Shown one piece after another: positions 1 through 4,324 of a DNA stretch of 5,352 nt. This DNA comes from Ruminococcaceae bacterium UBA5396 (GTDB lineage Bacteria; Bacillota; Clostridia; Oscillospirales; Acutalibacteraceae): assembly GCA_002410715.1 (NCBI GenBank), contig DHOG01000060.1:1281-6632 (forward strand), written 5' to 3'. The notes under the pieces were generated by a model, which saw nothing but the letters and a program-made list of their open reading frames with translations, did no database searches and was not told the DNA's origin. Made by a program: the position numbers and the translations under genes. Position 1 is the stretch's first letter. Each line of letters opens with the position of its first letter.

Positions 1-1393
1 GCGCTGGGAACAGGTGGCCCTGCGCAAGCGATACTATCGCACCCGCCAACTTCAGGCCAGCACCTGTCATGTTCAAAACGCCGACCACGAAGCCTGCAGT
101 AGCGGTGGAAGCGACCAAGCTGCAGGATGATTTTGCACCGGATGCCAGCGCGTCCAATACACCCTTGAATGTCATATGGTCTTTCCAGTTGACAAACGTC
201 ACGGCGATCGCGCTGATTATGCCCCACGCCGCAGCGCGAATTGGGCTGAGGTTAAAGGCGGTAAGGGTGACAAAGATGACTGCCAGCGGAAGCAATAAAT
301 ATATTTTCTTTGATACGACGCTAAGCTTTGGCAGTTGCTCGCGCGGCAACCCCTTAAGTCCGGTTTTTGCCGCTTCAAGGTCGACCATAATGAAGACGGT
401 GTAAAAATACAGCAATGCCGGAAGAATGGATGCAACGATGATATCTTTGTAAGGCACACCTATCAGCGCAGCCATTATGAACGCCGCCGATCCAAGTATT
501 GGAGGCATTATCTGCCCGCCTGTCGACGCAGTGGCTTCAACGGCGCCGGAAAACTTCGGGCTGTACCCTATGGACTTCATCAAAGGTATGGTGAACGAAC
601 CAGTGGTTACAACGTTAGCTACGGAGTTGCCCGATACAGTGCCAAACAGCGCGCTGGATATAACAGCCACCTTTGCAGGGCCGCCGCGAGATGCACCTGC
701 AACGCTGTTTGCAAAGTCTATGAAAAACTGGCCGCACCCAGAAGCTTGCAAAAACGAACCGAAGATTAGGAACAGGAACCCATATGTGGCAGAAGCCTGA
801 ACGGACGACGAAAACAGCGCGTCCATGCCGAGCTGATAGCTAAGCACCTTCTGCCAGGTATAAAGCCTGTGGCCCATCGGCCCGGGGATCAGATGACCGA
901 ATTTGGCATACAAAATGAATATCAAGGCGATCAACGGCAGTATGTTGCCACAGGTCCTTCGTGTGATCTCCAGAACGACCACAATAATTATCACCGCCAC
1001 CACAAGATCCATAGCAGTGGGATCAATCCCGATGCGGTATACGAGGGTATTCATTTCCACCGCCATGTAGATGAAAGCGAACGCAGTAGCGAGCATACCG
1101 ACAATGTCCACGGCGCCCGGTCTATCAAGCGGTGAGCGCTTTGACCCGCTGTAAAGCGCAAACGTGAGCACAGCGCCCATACCTACGTGCACACAGTACA
1201 GATACCACATCGTAGTTGACGATAGGATAAGAGCATATATGTGAAACAAGGACATGGCGATGGCAAAAACGTAGAATATCTTGTCCCACTTTCCTGTCAG
1301 GGTACGCTTCAATGCGCCGTCTTCTTCCAATCTTTTGAGATCTATCTCGCCCGGAGGCGTATCTTTTTTTCTAATTTTATCTAACAGTTTCAT
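1..1393 (-). CDS. TRAP transporter permease, fused small and large subunits (4TM/12TM, TAXI-associated), C-terminus beyond window
   Basis: This is the integral membrane part of a tripartite ATP-independent periplasmic (TRAP) transporter, which uses an ion gradient to import the ligand delivered by the neighbouring receptor. The frame is open from ATG at 1393 to the left edge: 464 codons are visible with no stop, and the fused family usually runs to about 620-700 residues, so the C-terminal part is missing. A charged N-terminus (1-38) precedes hydrophobic segments at roughly 39-58, 63-81, 95-113, 129-143 and 149-163, the DctQ-like section. The DctM-like section follows, with the conserved stretch GTVSGNSVANVVTTG (251-265) and TGGQIMPP (291-298), both typical of TAXI-type fused permeases. 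The start at 1393 is chosen because GGAGGG at 1401-1406 lies 7 nt upstream; an ATG 4 nt earlier opens a frame of only six codons. It lies 85 nt downstream of the receptor gene and is probably cotranscribed. The family call is firm; the substrate is unknown. Confidence 0.95.
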   Translation of the reverse strand, partial: MKLLDKIRKKDTPPGEIDLKRLEEDGALKRTLTGKWDKIFYVFAIAMSLFHIYALILSSTTMWYLYCVHVGMGAVLTFALYSGSKRSPLDRPGAVDIVGMLATAFAFIYMAVEMNTLVYRIGIDPTAMDLVVAVIIIVVVLEITRRTCGNILPLIALIFILYAKFGHLIPGPMGHRLYTWQKVLSYQLGMDALFSSSVQASATYGFLFLIFGSFLQASGCGQFFIDFANSVAGASRGGPAKVAVISSALFGTVSGNSVANVVTTGSFTIPLMKSIGYSPKFSGAVEATASTGGQIMPPILGSAAFIMAALIGVPYKDIIVASILPALLYFYTVFIMVDLEAAKTGLKGLPREQLPKLSVVSKKIYLLLPLAVIFVTLTAFNLSPIRAAAWGIISAIAVTFVNWKDHMTFKGVLDALASGAKSSCSLVASTATAGFVVGVLNMTGAGLKLAGAIVSLAQGHLFPA

Positions 1394-1400
1394 TCATCTT

Positions 1401-1406
1401 CCCTCC
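1401..1406 (-). promoter_or_regulatory. Shine-Dalgarno of the TRAP permease
   Basis: GGAGGG on the minus strand is 7 nt from the ATG at 1393 and only 3 nt from an out-of-frame ATG at 1397 that reads six codons before a stop. The spacing decides in favour of 1393. Confidence 0.8.
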
Positions 1407-1432
1407 ATGATTATTCCCATTATCAAATCACT

Positions 1433-1449
1433 ATATGCCAAGGGCATAT
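1433..1449 (-). promoter_or_regulatory. Intergenic hairpin between receptor and permease genes
   Basis: A perfect 7-bp inverted repeat, ATATGCC and GGCATAT with a 3-nt loop, lies in the 85-nt gap between the receptor stop and the permease start. On the minus strand no T-run follows it, so it is not a standard intrinsic terminator. Hairpins in this position in binding-protein transport operons often stabilise the upstream receptor message or lower read-through, giving more receptor than permease. That role is inferred; the repeat itself is seen directly. Confidence 0.5.
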
Positions 1450-1478
1450 CAGTCGCCCAGAGATAAAGTGAATATGCG

Positions 1479-2534
1479 TTATTCTACCGGCTTGATGGCA
1501 TCGGGTACTTCAACGCCGATCTCGGTGTAGTACTTGTATGCGCCAGGATGCAGCGGGGTGGTAATCTTATTGAGGTTATCCAGGGTGATACCAGCCGCGC
1601 TAACGTCTACATTAAGCAAATAGTCGCTGTTCTCGAAAGTAGCCTTGGTCATATCATAGATCATTTCTTCGCTGAGATCCTTGTCTGCAACAATGTAGTT
1701 CCAGAAGGAGATGGTCTCATAATCGTCAGCAACACAGGTATAGGTGCCGCCGGGGATAACATCTGTGCTCCAGAAGGGGAACGCCTCAAAGAGCTTCGCA
1801 AATTCCTCCTCGGTGTAGGGGATGAATTTGAAGTCATGAGTGGTCTGCAGGTCAAGGAGCCAAGGAGCGGGGCTGCCGGTAACGGCAAACACTGCGTCAA
1901 CGGTGCCGTCCTTAAGGGCGTTTACCTGATCGGTGGAAGCAAGCAGGCTGATGGACTTGGGCTCGATGCCAAGTGTTTTGATGACGCCTCTACCCGCATT
2001 GTCAGAGGTGGAGCCTGCGGTGCCCATGCATATAGGACGGCCGGCCAGATCAGAGAGACTGTTTATGTCGCTATCGGCCAAGGTGAAAATGTACAAATAG
2101 CTACAATGGGTGGGGAACATCGCTTCATTCTCAAGATACGGACCGTGGCCATTTTCCTGTGCCCAACCGGTGCCGGTGTAGCCTTCGCCGGCCAGCCAGG
2201 ATGTGACCATACCAAAGTCAATATTGCCAACTTCGATCTCGGGGATGTTGCTGGCGGGGCCCGCAGTAACTTCGCAGGTCGCATTAGTGCCAAGCAGATC
2301 GTTCATTAGGGTTACCCAGCCAGCACCAAGAACATAATATGTGCCGCCTGCGCTGGAAGATCCCAGCAGTAGCTGAGAACCGGCGTAATCCTTGGGTCCT
2401 TTTTCAGCAGGTTCTACATTTTCAGCAGGTTCCGTTCCTTCAGCGGGGGCTTCGTTTACTGCAGGCTGCGCGCTGCAAGCGATCATGCTTGCCATCATCG
2501 CAACGACCAGCAGTAGGGTGATAAGTTTCTTCAT
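1479..2534 (-). CDS. TAXI family TRAP transporter solute-binding lipoprotein
   Basis: This is the extracytoplasmic receptor that captures the ligand and passes it to the adjacent fused permease. It is complete at 351 residues, the usual TAXI length. Residues 1-19 form a lipoprotein signal (two Lys, then a hydrophobic core) ending in the lipobox M-I-A-C with the lipidated Cys at 20. A Pro/Ala/Glu-rich linker (about 24-48) holds three hexapeptide units beginning PAE. The binding domain opens with GSSSAGGTYY (58-67), the TAXI hallmark near the N-terminus, and has a second conserved loop, MGTAGSTSDNAGRG (170-183), matching the ligand-binding region of the family. The start at 2534 is supported by AGGAGA at 2541-2546, 6 nt upstream. 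TAXI receptors with known ligands bind small carboxylates or amino acids such as glutamate; nothing here fixes the ligand. The insertion sequence now lies just upstream of its ribosome binding site and separates it from the lyase gene. Confidence 0.95.
   Translation of the reverse strand: MKKLITLLLVVAMMASMIACSAQPAVNEAPAEGTEPAENVEPAEKGPKDYAGSQLLLGSSSAGGTYYVLGAGWVTLMNDLLGTNATCEVTAGPASNIPEIEVGNIDFGMVTSWLAGEGYTGTGWAQENGHGPYLENEAMFPTHCSYLYIFTLADSDINSLSDLAGRPICMGTAGSTSDNAGRGVIKTLGIEPKSISLLASTDQVNALKDGTVDAVFAVTGSPAPWLLDLQTTHDFKFIPYTEEEFAKLFEAFPFWSTDVIPGGTYTCVADDYETISFWNYIVADKDLSEEMIYDMTKATFENSDYLLNVDVSAAGITLDNLNKITTPLHPGAYKYYTEIGVEVPDAIKPVE
2401..2450 (-). repeat. 18-nt tandem repeat coding for the receptor's acidic linker
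   Basis: TTTTCAGCAGGTTC occurs at 2401-2414 and again at 2419-2432, an exact 18-nt period, and a degenerate third copy follows at about 2437-2450. In the protein these are three hexapeptide units starting PAE (residues 30-45). The segment tethers the binding domain to its lipid anchor, and its length may vary between strains by slippage. Confidence 0.75.
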
Positions 2535-2540
2535 TGTTTC

Positions 2541-2549
2541 TCTCCTTTT
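2541..2549 (-). promoter_or_regulatory. Shine-Dalgarno of the TAXI receptor gene
   Basis: AAAAGGAGA on the minus strand lies 6 nt upstream of the ATG at 2534. The target duplication of the insertion sequence begins 2 nt upstream of it, so the element landed immediately next to, but did not damage, this ribosome binding site. Confidence 0.85.
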
Positions 2550-2550
2550 A

Positions 2551-2561
2551 TCATTATATTT
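2551..2561. repeat. Target site duplication, left copy
   Basis: TCATTATATTT directly abuts the left inverted repeat and is repeated exactly at 4284-4294. The match extends 2 bases further left (13 bp in all), because those bases also match the last two bases of the element, so the duplication is best given as 11 bp with symmetric TAGGCA ends. Confidence 0.9.
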
Positions 2562-2582
2562 TAGGCATTTGTTAATTGCCCA
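2553..2582 (-). promoter_or_regulatory. Possible hybrid promoter at the left junction of the insertion sequence
   Basis: On the minus strand a perfect -10 box, TATAAT (2553-2558), lies inside the target duplication, 18 nt downstream of TGGGCA (2577-2582, 4 of 6 matches to TTGACA) contributed by the element's end. It points at the receptor gene, whose ATG is 19 nt beyond the -10, leaving a very short leader that still includes the Shine-Dalgarno. The same -10 existed before insertion with a different 4/6 upstream hexamer (ATGACC, now 4310-4315). The -35 match is weak and activity is inferred only. Confidence 0.35.
2562..2578 (+). repeat. Left terminal inverted repeat
   Basis: It starts TAGGCATTTGTTAATTG and matches the reverse complement of the right end at 14 of 17 positions, with the outer six bases identical. 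Confidence 0.88.
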
Positions 2583-2608
2583 AACCCGTTGATTTTATCG
2601 GGTTTTTT
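2582..2608 (+). terminator. Terminator-like hairpin at the left end of the insertion sequence
   Basis: AAACCCG (2582-2588) and CGGGTTT (2599-2605) form a 7-bp stem with a 10-nt loop, running into six T residues (2603-2608) on the plus strand. It lies upstream of the transposase promoter, so its likely role is to stop outside transcripts before they reach the transposase gene. On the minus strand only a short broken T-run follows, so transcription leaving the element toward the receptor would be less affected. Confidence 0.6.
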
Positions 2609-2631
2609 GTAAACTTTTTATATAAATTTCT

Positions 2632-2682
2632 CTCCTGTTGTGGTATAATGTAAGTACACACAAACAATTTTAACAACAGGAG
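2632..2682 (+). promoter_or_regulatory. Inverted repeat that can sequester the transposase ribosome binding site in read-through RNA
   Basis: CTCCTGTTGT (2632-2641) is the perfect reverse complement of ACAACAGGAG (2673-2682), leaving a 31-nt loop. The right arm covers most of the Shine-Dalgarno AGGAGG (2678-2683). The left arm ends upstream of the -10 box at 2644-2649, so RNA started at the element's own promoter lacks it and keeps the site free, while RNA entering from outside contains both arms and should fold. IS10 and IS50 use the same design against fortuitous expression. The geometry is seen directly; the function is inferred. Confidence 0.7.
2641..2649 (+). promoter_or_regulatory. Transposase promoter, extended -10
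   Basis: TGGTATAAT gives a perfect TATAAT (2644-2649) with a TG one base upstream, the extended -10 form. The best hexamer 17 nt upstream is TATAAA (2621-2626), a poor -35, so activity would rest on the extended -10. Transcription should start near 2655, about 35 nt before the ATG. Confidence 0.7.
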
Positions 2683-2683
2683 G
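2678..2683 (+). promoter_or_regulatory. Shine-Dalgarno of the transposase
   Basis: Perfect AGGAGG, 6 nt before the ATG at 2690. Five of its six bases fall in the right arm of the upstream inverted repeat, so access depends on where the transcript begins. Confidence 0.9.
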
Positions 2684-2689
2684 AAACTT

Positions 2690-4120
2690 ATGTCTTTTAA
2701 ATATTCTCAGCTAACACTTGCTGAACATTTCAGTGAATGCCAAGATTTACTAACCTCTGACACACCTACATTCTTCTCTTTATTAGAAGAACAAATTGAT
2801 TTAAGTGAATTCATACCGGTAGAATTTTACTGTGCATTTCACTTATCATTAGGTAGAAAGAGAGATTATCCTCTAAAAGGATTTTTATCTGCTTTAATAT
2901 TGCAGAAAATATTAACTATCCCTACTGATTCTCTACTTATATCTTTGCTTTCTTTATGCCGTGAATTATGTGATTTCTGCGGTTTCACTAAAGTTCCTGA
3001 TGCCCCTATGTTTACACGTTTTAAACAGACTTTTATACCTCAACTTGAGCTTATGTTTTCTAAAATGGTTGACTATACCGAACCTATCTGTCAAGCTATT
3101 GATTCTACCCTATCTTCGATTCTTACACTTGATACTTCAGGTGTTGAATTATACGTTAAAGAAAACAATCCCAAGTATTTGAACACTCTTATCAAACAGT
3201 TAAAAACTTACTACAAGAATAATCCTAATGTTGATCCATACAAAATGGCTTATGGTCTAATGCCTTCTCAAGCAGCTGCTTCATCTGATGCTAAACAGAT
3301 GTATATCAATGGTCATTTCTGTTATGCTGATAAATTCAGTATTATTACCAATGGCTTAGGCATTGTACGTCATATTGCTTTCTTGGATGATGACTTTAAA
3401 CAAAAGCATCCGGATATTGAAATTGACAAGAAGTCTGACTCTCCTGATGAAGATAAATCAATTGGTGATTCTTCTGCTTTAAAGCCCGTTTTGCAAGACT
3501 TCTTTGAACTTCATCCTGATTTTAACCCTTCAATTTTTCTTGGTGATTCTGCTTTTGATGCTATTGCTACATATGCCTTTTTAATAGATGAATTAAATTT
3601 TAAAAAGGTTGTTATTGCCTACAATCCAAGAAATGAAAGTACTCTTAAAAAAGTCGGTTACAATGAATATGGTTATCCCTTATGCCCAAATGACTCTTCT
3701 TTAGTTATGAAATATCGTGGGCATACTCGTGAAGAAGGTCGTGCTGACCGAATAAAATGGGGATGCCCTAAAGTTCATATGAAAGAAGGTCAATATGTTT
3801 GTAATTGTGACAATCCCTGCAGTACTGCCAAAAGGGGAAGAACTACTTATACATATGAAAATATGAATTTTCGCATGTTTCCGGGCTTACAACGTGATTC
3901 TGATGAATGGAATGAGCTATATAAAATTCGTACTGTTATAGAAAGAGCCATTAACCATTTTAAAATGAACATGTGTATAGCCGGAAGAAAATCTCGTGAC
4001 CACCTTACTACTAAAGCCGATGTACTTATTGCAGGAATTGCAAGTCAATTCACAGCAATTATCGCTGATAGACTAAGTTATCCACAGTATCTCAGAAGCC
4101 TTAAACCACTAATTGCATAA
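2690..4120 (+). CDS. IS4-type DDE transposase
   Basis: This enzyme cuts and joins the ends of the surrounding insertion sequence. It is full length at 476 residues with no frameshift. The N-terminal region (about 1-120) is helical and includes a DUF772-like stretch ending in APMFTRFKQTF. The RNase H-fold catalytic triad is read as D148 (in LDTSGVE), D286 (in GDSAFD) and E418 (in RTVIERAINHFK). Around the glutamate, Y411-R414-E418-K425 has exactly the Y-(2)-R-(3)-E-(6)-K spacing of the IS4 family. The 131 residues between D286 and E418 hold an inserted region with Cys at 332, 359, 371, 373 and 377, possibly a small metal-binding knuckle. IS1182-family enzymes share the N-terminal type and a Cys-containing insert, so IS4 versus IS1182 is not fully settled; the 11-bp duplication favours IS4. 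The start at 2690 is fixed by a perfect AGGAGG 6 nt upstream. Expression is probably kept low by the structures in front of it. Confidence 0.95.
   Translation: MSFKYSQLTLAEHFSECQDLLTSDTPTFFSLLEEQIDLSEFIPVEFYCAFHLSLGRKRDYPLKGFLSALILQKILTIPTDSLLISLLSLCRELCDFCGFTKVPDAPMFTRFKQTFIPQLELMFSKMVDYTEPICQAIDSTLSSILTLDTSGVELYVKENNPKYLNTLIKQLKTYYKNNPNVDPYKMAYGLMPSQAAASSDAKQMYINGHFCYADKFSIITNGLGIVRHIAFLDDDFKQKHPDIEIDKKSDSPDEDKSIGDSSALKPVLQDFFELHPDFNPSIFLGDSAFDAIATYAFLIDELNFKKVVIAYNPRNESTLKKVGYNEYGYPLCPNDSSLVMKYRGHTREEGRADRIKWGCPKVHMKEGQYVCNCDNPCSTAKRGRTTYTYENMNFRMFPGLQRDSDEWNELYKIRTVIERAINHFKMNMCIAGRKSRDHLTTKADVLIAGIASQFTAIIADRLSYPQYLRSLKPLIA
4078..4086 (+). other. DnaA box (perfect TTATCCACA)
   Basis: An exact match to the consensus DnaA-binding 9-mer, lying inside the last codons of the transposase gene (residues S-Y-P-Q). 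It shares 11 bases, TTATCCACAGT, with the second copy 166 bp downstream in the same orientation. Confidence 0.5.
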
Positions 4121-4159
4121 TCTCTTCACACTTAAATTTATTGATATTTCAATGTACGT

Positions 4160-4203
4160 AGGTGTATTAAGGTCGCCCTTAAATCAAAATTTTCACCTTT
4201 TTT
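4160..4203 (+). terminator. Possible composite terminator after the transposase
   Basis: A perfect 6-bp hairpin TTAAGG-TCGC-CCTTAA (4167-4182) sits inside a weaker outer pairing, AGGTG (4160-4164) with CACCT (4194-4198), which is followed by six T residues (4198-4203). The outer stem is short and the internal loop asymmetric, so efficiency is uncertain. It lies 40 nt after the transposase stop, the expected place for a terminator. Further T-runs follow to 4235. Confidence 0.4.
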
Positions 4204-4243
4204 AACTGGTTTTTCCTTTTTTTGGTTATCTTTTTATTGGATT

Positions 4244-4252
4244 TTATCCACA
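4244..4252 (+). other. DnaA box (perfect TTATCCACA) near the right end of the element
   Basis: A second exact DnaA consensus 9-mer, 31 bp from the right tip of the element in noncoding DNA. A degenerate relative, TTATCACCA, follows at 4255-4263. Tn5/IS50 also has a DnaA site at one end, where DnaA influences transposition, so a similar role is possible but unproven. Confidence 0.5.
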
Positions 4253-4266
4253 GTTTATCACCAAAT

Positions 4267-4283
4267 CATTTTACAATTGCCTA
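4267..4283 (-). repeat. Right terminal inverted repeat
   Basis: Read on the minus strand it starts TAGGCAATTGTAAAATG and matches the left end at 14 of 17 positions, with the first six identical. It is followed immediately by the right copy of the target duplication. Confidence 0.88.
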
Positions 4284-4294
4284 TCATTATATTT
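4284..4294. repeat. Target site duplication, right copy
   Basis: TCATTATATTT, identical to 2551-2561, directly outside the right inverted repeat. It lies 17 nt downstream of the lyase stop codon on the minus strand. Confidence 0.9.
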
Positions 4295-4305
4295 GAAAGC
4301 GTGAA

Positions 4306-4324
4306 TATCGGTCATTCTCCGATA
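4306..4324 (-). repeat. Small inverted repeat over the lyase stop codon
   Basis: TATCGG (4306-4311) and CCGATA (4319-4324) form a perfect 6-bp stem with a 7-nt loop containing the lyase stop codon. No T-run follows on the minus strand, so a terminator is unlikely; it could be a processing or stabilising hairpin in the ancestral operon transcript, or chance. Confidence 0.3.

Larger units (their letters stand above)
2562..4283 (+). mobile_element. Complete IS4-type insertion sequence, 1722 bp
   Basis: The element is bounded by imperfect inverted repeats starting TAGGCA and by a perfect 11-bp target duplication, and it carries one intact transposase gene. It is visibly more AT-rich than the flanking genes and uses A/T-ending codons, consistent with recent arrival. 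An 11-bp duplication fits the 9-13 bp usual for the IS4 family. It inserted antiparallel to the host genes, into what was a 44-nt gap between lyase and receptor genes. Its left end carries a terminator-like hairpin, a promoter and a Shine-Dalgarno-sequestering repeat; its 3' part carries two DnaA boxes. With intact ends, gene and duplication it may still be mobile. Confidence 0.95.

Noticed and set aside
69..1135. Several plus-strand open frames of 88-144 codons at the left of the window
   Set aside because: All are antisense shadows of the permease, whose minus-strand frame is continuous for 464 codons with conserved TRAP motifs.
1377..1397. Six-codon minus-strand frame starting 4 nt before the permease ATG
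   Set aside because: Its start is only 3 nt from the Shine-Dalgarno, and the reading is most simply an accident of the ATGAATGA sequence around the true start.
1548..2309. Open frame of 253 codons on the plus strand
   Set aside because: It lies wholly antisense to the TAXI receptor, which has a lipobox, family motifs and a good Shine-Dalgarno; the plus-strand product resembles no family and has no convincing ribosome binding site.
2549..2561. 13-bp rather than 11-bp target duplication
   Set aside because: The two extra matching bases coincide with the last bases of the right inverted repeat; symmetric TAGGCA ends require the 11-bp reading.
2637..2650. Reverse-strand DnaA box at the left end of the element
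   Set aside because: TGTGGTATAA has an extra base relative to TGTGGATAA and coincides with the -10 region; it is not a real match.
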